Below, in pieces: positions 52,787 through 64,000 of a stretch of DNA of 64,000 bases. Position 1 is the stretch's first letter, and every line of letters starts with the position of its first letter. Source of the stretch: Gloeopeniophorella convolvens (taxonomy: Eukaryota; Basidiomycota; Agaricomycetes; Russulales); the NCBI GenBank assembly GCA_022496205.1, contig WTXD01000024.1, positions 186,001-250,000 on the forward strand, given 5' to 3'. Made by a program: the position numbers and the translations under genes. The notes beneath the pieces are model-generated. The model saw only the letters and a program-made list of their open reading frames with translations, searched no databases and was not told where the DNA came from.

Positions 52787-54629
52787 ATGGCGACACACCT
52801 CCTCTTCGAGTCGGCGTCCGGGTATGCCATATTCGAGGTCAAGCTTCGCGAGGAGATTGCCGCCTTGACCCAGGATGTGCAAAACTCCATCCAGGACCTC
52901 GCGAAATTCGGGAGAATGGTCTCCTTGGTGAGCTTTTCGCCATTCAAAAGTGCTGCGCACGCTCTCGAGAACGCAAACGATGTCTCAGAAGGTGCGTCGT
53001 GCGTCGGCGCAGCTTTGGTTATTCTTACGCGGTCGCAGGCACGGTTAGCGAGGACTTGAAAGCTCTCCTCGAGCTGAACCTGTCCAAGCCGTCGGGCGAC
53101 TCTCCTATCATCCTCGGTGTCTCAGAGCCCATCCTAGCCAACTCCATTAAGGCAGCGGTCAAGATAAAATGCGACACGTCCGAGTCGACGGCGGAGCTCC
53201 TCCGCGGCGTGCGCTACCACGCGCCCAAGCTGCTCAAGGGTCTGCAGTCGGACGACCTGACCAAGGCGCAGCTCGGCCTGGGCCACTCGTACTCGCGCTC
53301 AAAGCTCAAGTTCAACGTGAACCGCGTGGACAACATGATCATCCAGGCCATCGCGCTCCTCGACCAGCTCGACAAGGACGTCAACCTCTTCGCGATGCGC
53401 ATCCGCGAGTGGTACGGCTACCACTTCCCCGAGCTCGTCCGGCTCGTCCCGGACAACTACGAGTACGCGCGCGCCGCGCGCTTCATCGGCGCGAAGGAGA
53501 CGCTCGGCGCGGACAAGCTCCCCGAGCTCGCCGCGCTGCTCGGCGACGACACGACGCGCGCGCAGAACGTGATCGACGCGGCGGCGGGCTCGATGGGCTC
53601 CGCGCTCTCCGACATCGACATGCTCAACATCGGCGCGTTCGCCACGCGCGTCGTCTCCATCGCTGAGTACCGCAAGAGCCTCACGGCGTACCTCGCGGAG
53701 AAGATGAACCTCGTCGCGCCGAGCCTCACCGCGCTGCTCGGCGAGCGCATCGGCGCGCGGTTGATCAGCCACGCGGGCTCGCTCACGAACCTGAGTAAGT
53801 ACCCCGCGAGCACGGTGCAGATCCTCGGCGCGGAGAAGGCGCTTTTCCGCGCGCTCAAGACGAAGGGCAACACGCCCAAGGTGAGCTGCGCCTCCGTGCT
53901 GTGGTCCATGCATTTCCTTATACGTGCCTAGTACGGCTTGATCTACCACTCGTCCTTCATTGGCCGTGCAGGGCCCAAGCACAAGGGCCGCATCTCGCGC
54001 TTCCTGGCTAACAAGTGCTCTATTGCTGCGCGCATCGACTGTTTTACCGGTATGTGCTCACCCTCCGTGCTCACCGCAAGCGCCTCACGCCACACTTTCC
54101 CCAGACAAACCGACGCCCAAATATGGCGAGGCCCTGCGCGAGCAGGTCGAGGAGCGCCTCGCATTTTTCGAGACGGGCGCCGCACCAGGCAAAAACACCG
54201 ACGCGATCCGCAAGGTGCTTGACGCGCTCGCGCTCGAGGAAGACGACGAGGACGAGGACGCACAGATGGCCGAGCCCGAGCCCATCCTCCCGCTGCTCGA
54301 GGCGGAGTCGCCGAAGAAGAAGGACAAGAAGAAGAAGCGGAAGCTGGACGAGGTTGATGGCGACGAGGACGAGGAGCCGGTGAAGAAGGTGAAGCTGTCC
54401 AAGGAGGAGAAGAAGGCGCTCAAGAAGGAGAAGAAGCGCGAGCGGAAGGAGAAGGAGCAGGAGGCCGCGGCTGACGTGCGTGGTCTTTCCTCCCACCTTA
54501 CCCCCGCTTGTCACACACATGACTTTGCTCATATCCGTCCTTCAGAGTGCCGCACCAAAGAAGGAGAAAAAGGAGAAAAAAGACAAGAAGGACAAGAAAG
54601 CGAAGAAGGAAAAGGAGGAGGACGACTAG
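52787..54629 (+). CDS. NOP56: Box C/D snoRNP core protein NOP56
   Basis: Scaffold of the nucleolar 2'-O-methylation complex with NOP58, fibrillarin and SNU13. Start at 52787 ([18 protein letters not shown]). N-terminal domain with [20 protein letters not shown], joined by an intron to [15 protein letters not shown]. The coiled-coil and Nop domains follow: [60 protein letters not shown], the Nop signature [27 protein letters not shown] (split in two here: up to QILGAEK, then ALFRALK), and [11 protein letters not shown]. The tail is a long Lys/Glu array ([14 protein letters not shown]) ending EKEEDD at 54629, typical of Nop56/58. Four short introns; none holds a box C/D snoRNA. Confidence 0.97.
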
Positions 54630-55031
54630 GACTGCTGTCCGGCGCCCTCTACGTCTTCGCCTTCGCCTCTGTCCCTCGTTCGGTCCACTCTTCGCAGTCT
54701 TTTTTCTTCGCATATACATGTATTTTATGCTCCTGTGCATGTAATAACGCTCCTTCCATGCTTGCCCCGCACTCCACTCCGAACTCGTTCGCTCGACGGA
54801 ACTCGGACAACACGCACTCGACGGCTCCGAGCACGCCCAAGCCTGTCGCACGCACACGGACGCGAGCTAGCGATGCGGTATTGTTAGCAACAGGTACGAT
54901 GGGTGGTATACGGGTATGTATAGTACTCTACATATGCACAAGAATCACAGGCCAGCTCCGACCCCGGAGCATCATGACACGTCGTAAACTCATGAACAAC
55001 AAATATCGTCCATCATAGCGACCAGCACCGC
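54630..55031. other. Convergent intergenic region
   Basis: 400 bp between the NOP56 and antiporter stops; T-rich sequence near 54690-54740 fits a 3' end. Nothing else seen. Confidence 0.55.
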
Positions 55032-58000
55032 TCAGTGTACGCGCGTCCCGGGCGCCTGCATCACGACTAGATCTACGTCGACGCCCGCGAGCACGAATGC
55101 GCTCGCGGTATCACCAAGCGTCTTGCGCAGCTCGCTCGGCGCGTCGCGCTCGCCGAGCACGCGCAGCTCCGCCGTGTGGTCCTCCGCCGCGAGCCGCCGC
55201 GCGCGGCCGACTACGACGAGCGTGCGCCCGCCGAGCGCACGCGCGCGCTGCAGCGCCGTATGCAGGGGCGTAGGCGTCGTGAGTTCCTCGAACGTCACGC
55301 GTGCGAGTGCGGCGGCGTCCACGGGGGAGAGCGACACGGGCGCGGCGAAGCGCGCCCAGGCGACGCCGTCGGCCGTCTCGGACTGTAGGCGTGTCTGCGT
55401 GCTGGCGTGGCCGTACATCGTATCCGGGAAGCCCGTGGTCTGTGCACGACCCCGCATCAGCCGTCCGCCAGCCGAAAAAGAGGGGAGCAGGCCTGAGCAG
55501 GCACGTACCGAGCGCACAGACGCGACCGTCAGCGCGTTCGCCTTTGCGTTCTCCTCCGCCAGGTGCGCCGCCTCCGGCAGGCCGACGTGCGCTCCCGCAT
55601 CCACGGGCACGTCATCGCTTTTGACGAGGCGCAGCACCGTCGCTCGTACGCGCGCGCTCGCGCAGAGCTGCACGACGAACTCGAGCGCGAGCCGGTCATC
55701 CGGCCCGCCGATGAACGGGAGGAACACGTGCTGCGCGGGCTCGCGCGGCCCGCGCCCGACGAGCAGCGCGACGTTCGTGCCCGCCTGCGCGAAGACGCCG
55801 CGCACGAAGTGCGAATGCACGAGCGAGGCGGAGCGGTCTGTGCGGAAGAGCGTGTCAAATGGGTTGCGTTCGGGCATAGCGCCGGAGGTCGCTGCGTCGG
55901 TGGCGTTGGCGGCGCTGTCGGCATGGGTTTGCATAGAGGAGATCCAGGGCAGGAGGACGAGCTGCGAGCCGACGGAGCGGGCGTGCTCGCCGACGCTGGC
56001 GGCCAGTTCGTCGAACGGAACGATGGACAGGGCGGTGGAGACGGGGAGTCCGTTCAGGTCCGCGAAGGTGCGGAAGATGGAAAGCAACGGGTCCGTGTGC
56101 AACAGCGCCTCAGTCGCGGATGACTTCATCACGTCGGATGGACGGTCAGCGAGTTCAATCAGGCGGAGTGCCGCAAAGTGCGCCGGCGCGTCGTTACCTG
56201 TGCGGGGAGGTGCGTGTGTGAGTGTGTCAAGCTGGGAATAGGCCGGTGGCGGGGGTTGGAGGAGGTGTGTAATTGCCATCATGCTGGGTAAGTGCTCCAG
56301 CTTATCGAGAATCACGGTAAAGCGACGCTTCCAGGAGGCATCCTCGCTGGGGTCGGTGCTTGGCCTGGAATTGCCGATGGCACTTTCGTCGTCTTTTGCG
56401 TCGCCGTCGGAGACATTGGCGAACGGTGAGCCGACTGCAGAAGCGCGAACGCGATAACGAAGAGGATAGAGGACAGTGACAGTTGGCGTGGTAGCAAAGG
56501 TGAGGAGAAGGGCCTCCAGCACAAACATCGAAAACACAAGCTAATTATCATCAGTCATCAAAGCCACCGAACCGAAGGTCAGGACGGTGATTGACGTACC
56601 CTTGTCAAGATGTTCGCAGACAGACCGACATTGAGGACGATCAGCTCGATAAGACTAGACGCTATCGGTTAGACACATCGGCGCCACTACATGAAACAGC
56701 CTAACCCTTTGCAACTCATCAGAGATCCGATGGTGGTAGCCTCTCGCCAATTGAAGCCGGCGTATCTTGCTGCCAAGGTGCATCCTCCAAATTTACCGGT
56801 GAAGGCAAGGGCGCAAATTGCGGCTGTGAAACCCCAGATAGTCCCTGTAATTTACAGTGGTTACTTCATGCAGCCTGAGCAAACAACCGTCTGATACTCA
56901 CATGTATTCAACAAACCGAGATCGGTCGATAGCCCAGATATCGTGAAATACTGGATGTTGTAAGTCGGCGCACCCTTTGCGTACATGGGAGGAAGACTTA
57001 CCAGAGGTAAGAAAATAACCGAGACCATATCTTCCAGCTTTTCGGTCAATGCAATGGCAAGCCCACCTTCGCGCGGAACTATTATCCCGGCTAAAAATGC
57101 ACCTGTAGACGAGGTTAGTCTATTAAATGACGTCAGCTACGCAGATCAACATACCAAAAATCGCGTGAACACCAATCACGTCCGTGAAGAATGCAGAAGC
57201 AAACAGAATCAGAGTGGTGATCGTCATGAAAAAGATAGTTGGGCCGTTCTCCACTGAGCCCGTCCTACGCGCGAGCCAGAAAAGCACCCTCTGGACAATG
57301 ATCAGCATCAAGAGGGTCCATCCTAGGCATGCTAATAGGATCCAGAGTGCCGTGAGGCCGCTTCCCGCATTGACGAGCGCGACGCTGAGCGCGAGGAGCA
57401 CCCAGCCAATGATGTCATTGCCGACGCCCGCGGACAGCACGACGACGCCGACGGTCGTGTCGAGAAGCTTCAGCTCGGTCAAGATACGACACAGCACCGG
57501 GAAAGCGGTGATCGAGTAGGCGACGCCGGTGAAGAGCATGAAGTGAGTGTAGGACACCTGCGACTCGTCGATGAAGCGGTGGTACAGCGGGACAGCCAGC
57601 GCGGCACCGAAGCCGAACGGGATGACGATGCCCGCCGCGGCGACGGTAGCCGAAAGGCGCGCATGCCGGCGGATGATGGCAGTGTCGATTTCCAGCCCAA
57701 CGAGGAAAAGGAAGAGGCAGAGGCCGATATTCGCGACAAGCGAGAGATAGGGTATTGATTGAGTTGGGAAGATGTGCTCAGAGAATCCAGGGATGCGACC
57801 GAATGCGGTAGGGCCTGGGGACGGTTGAACAACAGACGACGAGCGAGGGGGTGGGAGACGTACCGAGGAGAATACCGCCGAGCACTTCTGCGATCACCCG
57901 AGGCTGTCGTAACTTGCGGAGACCCAGACTGAGAATCTGGGTGGTGATAATGATAACACCTGGAACATAACGAAGAATTAGATTCTGTCGGGGCAGAAAT

Positions 58001-58363
58001 GCACTAGGTGAAGCCAAGTTGTAAAAAGGGTCTGCGATACGCCATCGACCACCATCAAGCAACAATTCGGCAGCGAGGGCCTCCCGCACAATGCCCTCTG
58101 CCATTTTTTTCATGGCGCTAGACGTAATGAGAGTGCTGCACTCACCAACTTGAATGATCCATAGTCTCAAAGGGTCCGCGGGGTCGAACGCTGTCGGATC
58201 TTTACCCGTCAAGAGACCACCCTATGCGCGATGAGGGCAGCTATCGGTGAGTGGAGAGGGATCGGCGAGTACCCGGTCGACCCACCTGGTCAGGGGCAGT
58301 CCTCTTGTGCAGTTGGTTGAAAGATCGCGAGAGGTTGATGACCTGGCCTGAGAATTCAGGCAT
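55032..58363 (-). CDS. KHA1: K+/H+ antiporter, KHA1/CPA2 family
   Basis: Endomembrane cation/proton exchanger; yeast Kha1 is Golgi-localised. Exon 1 starts at 58363 (MPEFSGQVINLSRSF); splicing gives GGLLTGKDPTAFDPADPLRLWIIQ. The membrane part follows: [81 protein letters not shown] (the ND pair of CPA2 transport sites), AFLAGIIVPREGG, NWREATTIGSLMSCKGLVELIVLN. After LEALLLTFATTPTVTVLYPLRYR comes a cytosolic C-terminal domain of about 450 residues with PFIGGPDDRLALEFVVQLC and DVDLVVMQAPG, the USP-like regulatory part of fungal homologues. One 186-nt intron (57960-58145) is free of stops and divisible by three. Confidence 0.93.
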
Positions 58364-58756
58364 GATGAAGGTAGAGGGAGAGCCTGGGAGGGCCCGCCTG
58401 GTGTCAAGAGGCGGGAGAGAGAAGAGAATAATAAAGCTTTAGCCGGATCTCAACGCGTCTGTGTCAAGTTCCACATCGCCTGCCCACGGCGGTCCCCTGC
58501 ACAAGAGGCTGTCGCAGTCGGCGGGCATCTGGAGGCGACATGCCTGATTTGGACACTCCCCATCTGACAGCGAGGCCACGTTTTGCGGGGCGTAAGCGCT
58601 TCAGCCTCTTCTTTTCTCCTTTTGGCCACACGACACCCTCACGGGACACAGCGAGCTCAATGACGACCGTCCCCAAAGACGGGCTCAAACTCATTGCAAC
58701 AAAAACTACACTATGCACACCTATGCCAAAACCTAGGCAATCGTTGGGCTCAAACT
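58364..58756. other. Intergenic region between antiporter and reductase
   Basis: About 390 bp holding the antiporter promoter and the reductase 3' end, both on the minus strand. No distinct element. Confidence 0.55.
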
Positions 58757-60048
58757 CTACGATCTAACACCCAGCAAGACCTCCAGGGACAGAAGCGCGT
58801 CAGCTGCGTCGTCGAAGGCCTCCACCCATCCCTTGAATGAAGACAGCCCCAGAGCAGCAGCGTTCCTATTCTCGAATATCGCAATGGTCGCCGGTGCAAC
58901 GTAGTCCTCAGGCACAACGCCGACGCGGTCTTTGAGCTGTGGATGCGACTTGGCGAGGTACTCCGACACCTGTGGCCACAGGACGGTGCCAGCGACAGCA
59001 AGAGCGCGCCTCTGCATGCCTGGTGCGGGCGCGGCTTTGAGGGCTGCGACGTGTAGCGTCGCGACATCCCAAACGTGCACGTAGTTGGGGGAGAACGGCG
59101 GACTGTTCGCAAGCAACGGACGGCCTTTCTCCCCTGTGATGAGGGCGCGCACCCAGTTAAATGTTCCGCCCGGCGCAGCATCTACGCTCTGACCGCATCC
59201 GAGGGGTCCGAAGACGAATCCGGGGAGGACTGCACATCACAAGTCAGCTCGGTGACCAGAAAGTGGGACTCGGAAGGTTGTACTGGTGGTAATGTCTATG
59301 TCTTTATTTGCGCCTGCAAACTCCCAGACCGCGCGCTCGGCACTGACCTTGGCGGCAGTGTAGACAGCCCATGGATGTGTCCCGGGCTTTTTTGCGTCCT
59401 CGAGAGTCTGCGGGTTCCAATCTGCGCAGAGTCAAGATGTTGTTCTTGGCGAGGGTGCATTCACCGACCATCTTCAGAGAATGTCTTGGTGATATATGCA
59501 TCGTCAGGATGAAGGACGTTCCCGAAAGTTCCAGTGGCGATGATCTTCTTTATCCCCGCATGACGAGCGTAGTCAAGCACACGCTTGGTTGCTTCCACCG
59601 TGTTCCTGACCATGATTTCTGGACTTTCAGTGCCGGGTAGAGGCGACCCGACATGGATCAGGGCGTCGACACCTAGAAATCATGATTGTGAGCAGAGTCC
59701 TTTTTCACCAGCTGGGGAATCACCCAAACCTTCGAAAGCAGCGGTCAGGTCTGATGTGGCGAGATCGGCGATCTCAGCGATCTCGAGCGTGTTGCCATAG
59801 AATGCATATGCGGAGCGCAAGGTGGCCGACTTTCCGGAGCGCGCAATACTGCGACATTGCCTCAACTCCCTCATCTCTCATGCATAGAAGAAGCTGTTTT
59901 ACGCTCGAACCCTGTAGCCAACCCTCAATACATGGTCGACAATGTGCGAGCCGACGAAGCCCGTGGCACCGGTGACCTGCAATATCGAGCACGCATCAGA
60001 TTCATATCAAGGTAGAATTCATGACCCACATACTAGAACAAGGTCCAT
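58757..60048 (-). CDS. NAD(P)-dependent epimerase/reductase, extended SDR (GRE2/dihydroflavonol-reductase-like)
   Basis: Start at 60048: the first exon is only MDLVL, and a 56-nt intron joins it to VTGATGFVGSHIVDHVLRVGY, the GxxGxxG cofactor loop. Then LTAAFEGVDALIHVGSPLPG, the catalytic YTAAKVSAE (YxxxK), TTVLPGFVFGP, and VHVWDVATLHVAAL, a standard element of this family. Five or six short introns. About 350 residues, normal for the family. The class reduces ketones or aldehydes (for example methylglyoxal or dihydroflavonol-like compounds) with NADPH; the substrate is unknown. An internal intron near 59680-59730 must be removed to form EGVDALIHVG. Confidence 0.88.
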
Positions 60049-63000
60049 CTCAAACACAGTCGAGAGTGGTTGAAGGTTGCGAGGGGAGTTGTTGGATTGT
60101 CATCTTGTCTATCTTTTATTGTTCGTGCAGCTGTAGTGTACGCGTGGTCCGGGCCAAAGGGCCCTGTGTCGGCAAAATGGCCCACAAATTGGGGGCTACG
60201 GCCGGGACCCCCGTCGGACACCCTTACCGAGAACTCCCGCCGATCCGCCCACCCGCGACTTCCATTTCTCGCGCCGCCCAGTAAACAGAGAATATAAATC
60301 ACCGTGGACGCGAAAGATCGTCAGCGAAATATGTAAAAGAAATCCCTACGTATTCATGCCCAGCACACCGTGTCTCGAGATGTCAGCACTTTTTTTTTTT
60401 TGGTCAGCATTTATATTCCGCAACAGCGAGTCCATCGCAAGACGCGGTCGCACTACATACATAGTACAGTTTTACAGGGTCGAGTCAAAGTACGGGTAAT
60501 CGGGCCGAGATGTCAGCACACAAGTACTTGTTTCAGGGCTTGCGGTGGATCTCAATTTGTTGTTCCTCGCATCATGGTGCTGTGACGAGTTGTCGCATCT
60601 TGCGCCAACAGCCTCGTGTTTCGCACGAACACAGGCTCGGGGGCTCTCTTGCGAAGCTGATAGGAACGCACGCTGCGGCGGGTGCATTCAGTGCTACCTT
60701 TGCGCGGGGCACGTCCTCGTACGGCGACTCGGTTGCAGATGTATGCTGCAGTTGCTGCTCAGTCGCACAAGTGCCCAGACCGCGGCCCGTACGACCTGGA
60801 CAGCGAAGTTGTCACCTGTTAACGCCAATCGACCTTTCCCAGCGTATACGAGTACGAGAGCCCCGATTCATGGCGTCTGTCCAATAACACGGTCGACGGT
60901 GTATCAATGGAGCCAGAATGGAGCAGCGTTTTGCACTCGTTTTGCAGTCTCCGTAACTGACCACGTGACTCTGCCACGTGCTTCTGCCTCCAGTGCAAGC
61001 TTCAGTTAGGCTGAGTCCTTACTTTACTCAACCTCACGGCATGTCACCACTTAGCTTACGGGCAGCTCAGCGAGTGTCGCCTGGGACCGACTTTTACTCA
61101 GGCGAAGGTCAACCCCGATCGGTAGGCTCAAAGTGGTCGCCGCGCCAGTGCACTTTTCATCTGGCACGCCGAGCGGATCAGCCTCCTCAGGGATCGGGCT
61201 CAGTCGCCAAGGCAGGGCTGCCACGGTCACGGCCACCTGGCCTCACCTCACTCACCAAGCGAGCGACGGAGCGGGGCAGGTTCTGGCACTTTTCACCAAC
61301 TTTTCACACCTTGCAGAGTGGAACTCTGCCTACTTACCGCACCTCTTTTCTGGCACTTGCGTTTGTGAGTGCCTTCGCTCACCCAGCAGAGTCGTTGGGA
61401 TGTCAACTGCGGCAGGGGACACCTCAGTGGTCGATAACCGTGCGGGATCTGTAAAGGGTACTTCTCTGCTGCCCGGTTGTCCAACGCCTTGTTCTCTCCC
61501 CATCCTTCTCTCCACGGTTGACCCGGCGCCACGTCGTATCTATTTCGAACATTGTTTTTGCAGGACGACCGTCCGCTACCTCGGGCCCTCATCGGTCAAT
61601 ACTGGGTGAAGGAAATGATGCTGACGAGGTCAGTGTCGCTGCGTGAGTCCTTGTCACGCACACTGATGCCCCGCGATAGGTATGGTGGCCTTGTGAAGCA
61701 TCTGGCCCCTATGTGGAGGCTGTTCAGCCTACCTCGAGGTACCGTCCTGTTCAACGGAGGTCAGCGGCAGCGCGGTGGCGTCCGTCCCCAACCCTGGGTC
61801 CGGTGAGAGATCAATGCGCACGCATCCCTTATATATCATTGTCAGTGCCGTTAGCAGCTTGCTCGGGCCATGGATCGATGGCACCGATCAAGGCCCAGTG
61901 CACTTTCAGGCGGCCAGACTGATCGCGGGGCAGCATCGTTGTGGCGTGTTTATGCCCTATTTTCTCCAAAGAAGCCATCAGTGCCACATCCTAGCCGGCA
62001 GCCGTTCCAGCAGAGGCGGCTTGCTGGCTTACGCCAAGGGTTTCGCCTGGCCATGGAATGTCGTGCTGGCCGAGTGTCGCGCAGTGCTCGTCCCTGGTAC
62101 ACCGCGCAAATGAAGCTGGGAAAGTCCAGGTATGTCACCAGTAACCCACGAGATGCCAATCTGGGCAACCCGAGCTGACCGCTGTACAAAGCCATTCATA
62201 AATAGAGTCATTGTGATATACTGGATTAATGACCCAGAGCACATAGTCCACGCGAGTGACAATGACACTGCTGTCAATTCGCGCAGGTAATGTGTCGCTC
62301 GTCGAACATGCTATTTCGATGCCTCCGATTTGATGCCTGCCGTGGGTCCCGGAGCCTCGAACTCTGTTGGTGCCACAGCGCCCGCTGAGCCCACGCTCTT
62401 AAGATACCACTGAACACCCCCACAGCGTGCCTACGATTTCTGCACCATATTCCTTCTTCATCCCGAGCTTGCTCTATGTTCTACTGGAGTGTTCCCCAGT
62501 CAGCTATAGAGGGAGGGGTTGTATCAATACTGCTCAGAACTCACGCTGTGCCGCGGTAACCACCCTTCAACCCGATATGTGGCGATACTGAAACTTACGT
62601 TACATATCAGCTGTGACCATTCAAGCCCAACGATCGGAAAGTAGCCATCCAACAGTGGCTCGATGCTGCGTTGTCCTCTCGCTTCCCACGTGAGGCGCTG
62701 ACTTGGGCCCATCGGGCCGAGCTGTCCATAATGTTGGCAGCGCGCCAAAATGATTATTATATTATATTCTATCCCCAACGAAAATGTGAGATCATGCCGA
62801 CGGCAAGGACCGCTGATTCTTGTTGTGTGAAGGTGAGAGTATCTAAGTACAGGCGGTAAGCTGGCAGCGCCGGCGTCGCTATCTGATCCATCATCGGCGC
62901 GGGCTGTTCAGAGCTTGCTTAGCCTGCACACTGGAGATGAGATGGTGATCGTCGTCTAACACGCTGGTCTGGCTCGCATCGCACTAATCTATACCGATTG

Positions 63001-63377
63001 TCCTAGGTAGACCGTAGACGAGCCAAAAACAAGCATTCCTTCCTAGGTGCTTGGATGTTGGGCGCTGGTCAATAAGCGCCGAAGCACTAAGTCGAACCTC
63101 CAACAGTGCCAGGCCGGGGTCGCTTACTACCTGACTGTATGGCACATCCTTCGTTGACACGGAGATCTCGATAACCTCGGCGGTGCAGTGCATCCATATG
63201 GCACGGGCACTGATACCCATGGGCTGTGCGGGTCATTTGTGGCGAAGACAGGCCTCAGGGCTCGGTCCTCGGGCCTTAGGCCTCAGGTCGCGCGCCTTGT
63301 TTGTTGGTGCGCTATTGCCACACATATGATCTCAGAGGCCAGCCAGTAAACTCCCTCTTCCCTACATATCCAAGCTC
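60049..63377. other. Gene-poor stretch with weak internal repetition
   Basis: 3.3 kb without a convincing gene. It has a T11-12 run near 60390, a 14-bp direct repeat (60376/60506), two similar CAGTGCACTTT(T)CA segments near 61147 and 61897, and imperfect GGCCTCAGG runs near 63250-63290. It may be the remnant of a transposon, but no transposase, reverse transcriptase or terminal inverted repeat was recognised. Confidence 0.45.
60376..60519. repeat. 14-bp direct repeat pair
   Basis: CGAGATGTCAGCAC occurs at 60376-60389 and again at 60506-60519, 130 bp apart. Confidence 0.85.
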
Positions 63378-63923
63378 ATGGCAGCCTCTCTACCTCCCCC
63401 GTCCTCCGATGACGTGCCACGATCTGGTCCTCCGGAGCTCCTGACCTACCGTTTTGAAGGCCAACATGCGTACGTGCCAGGTGCCACAACACACGAGGTG
63501 CGCATCCGAGCTCTCTTCACACTGAGACACATGTTGATTCGCAGATAGGAGGCTATCACACTGGCACAACGTGCCTTCCCTGACCTCGCCGATGTGCCCC
63601 CTAAACGGATCTCCCTACATGTCTCGGCAACTACTAGCTATGTGGCGATCCCCGCAGTAGCGTGGTCAAGCATCGTGTCCAAGCTGCCGCTCTATCGCGT
63701 TCTTGATGTTCGCGTACACAAGGAGGCAGAGGCGCCTCCAGGCTACCAGGCCGCTTCAGGGACTCCTACTACTCCTACACTCAAGGGAAAGACGCGCGAC
63801 GAGCGTCCTCCGCCACCGGCGGATGACAAAGGCATCGCACATTCTCGCGCGAACGTAGGGACTGACCTCTCAAGGAGGCACCTTGGGTGGCTAAAGAACG
63901 TCCTACGGAGGCTTGGCTCCTAG
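63378..63923 (+). CDS. Small conserved-looking hypothetical protein
   Basis: Start at 63378 (MAASLPPPSSDD). A canonical intron (about 63499-63549) joins GATTHE to EAITLAQRAFPDLADV; stop at 63921-63923. The core LLTYRFEGQHAYV, ITLAQRAFPDL, ISLHVSATT, VAIPAVAWSSIVSKLPLYRVLDVRV resembles small basidiomycete hypothetical proteins I have seen, with alternating strand and helix pattern; I know no function. The C-terminal 50 residues are polar and likely disordered, ending in a basic helix. About 170 residues in total; no signal peptide. Confidence 0.6.
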
Positions 63924-64000
63924 GTCAGACGATGGATGGGCGCCACCTGTACAAGGCTCTTGTACTATAATAGCATCGATTGTGTATCCTTGGGTGGAGA
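63924..64000. other. Right edge of window
   Basis: 77 bp after the stop; nothing recognised. Confidence 0.6.

Noticed and set aside
53299..53982. 227-codon minus frame over NOP56
   Set aside because: Shadow of the Nop domain exon; no independent motif.
52787..54629. Intronic box C/D snoRNAs in NOP56
   Set aside because: Its introns are only about 45-60 nt and show no paired C and D boxes.

Overview
The window looks like nuclear DNA of a GC-rich filamentous basidiomycete, most likely an Agaricomycete (possibly Polyporales; that rank is inference). Genes are split by many canonical GT-AG introns of about 50-60 nt, there are no operons or Shine-Dalgarno sites, and the set (PRP8, PRP24/SART3, NOP56, a fungal K+/H+ antiporter, MATH-BTB, F-box and DUF6699-like proteins) is typical of mushrooms. 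Where I could, exon joins were checked by reading across splice sites and asking whether the family motif is restored.

Layout. 0-4.3 kb: 3' part of a cytochrome P450 gene and an MFS monocarboxylate-type permease (+). 4.6-13.2 kb: the whole PRP8 gene (-), with about 26 introns and no intein. 13.2-21.3 kb: a very GC-rich, gene-poor stretch around one gene for a low-complexity, probably nuclear protein with polyQ, polyA and a coiled coil. 21.3-24.3 kb: two redox enzymes (-), a FAD fumarate-reductase/TcuA-like dehydrogenase and an RhlG-like SDR; the SDR shares a 310-bp divergent promoter with PRP24/SART3 (24.6-28.9 kb, +). 29.7-42.6 kb, all +: a trypsin-fold protein with a visible His-Asp-Ser triad, a MATH-BTB protein, a disordered two-RING protein, NAD(P)HX epimerase, and a MYND-finger protein. 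44.2-51.3 kb, all -: a duplicated two-gene unit, DUF6699-like plus F-box/LRR-like, present twice in alternation. 52.8-54.6 kb: NOP56 (+). 55.0-60.0 kb (-): a KHA1-type antiporter and a GRE2/DFR-like reductase. 60.0-64 kb: mostly empty, then a small conserved hypothetical gene.

How it fits together. Three genes serve core RNP machinery (PRP8 in U5, PRP24 in U4/U6 recycling, NOP56 in box C/D snoRNPs). Several others look like ubiquitin adaptors or ligases (MATH-BTB for CUL3, F-box for SCF, RING-H2). There is no clear biosynthetic cluster, though a P450 and a permease sit side by side at the left edge.

The most interesting structure is the alternating F-box/DUF6699-like duplication, whose internal junction at 47.45 kb joins a shortened F-box gene to a shortened DUF gene with overlapping reading frames. 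A second pattern needs care: between about 28.5 and 41.7 kb at least eleven reading-frame breaks each correspond to one missing base, including in conserved housekeeping genes. I read these as assembly errors, not as pseudogenes.
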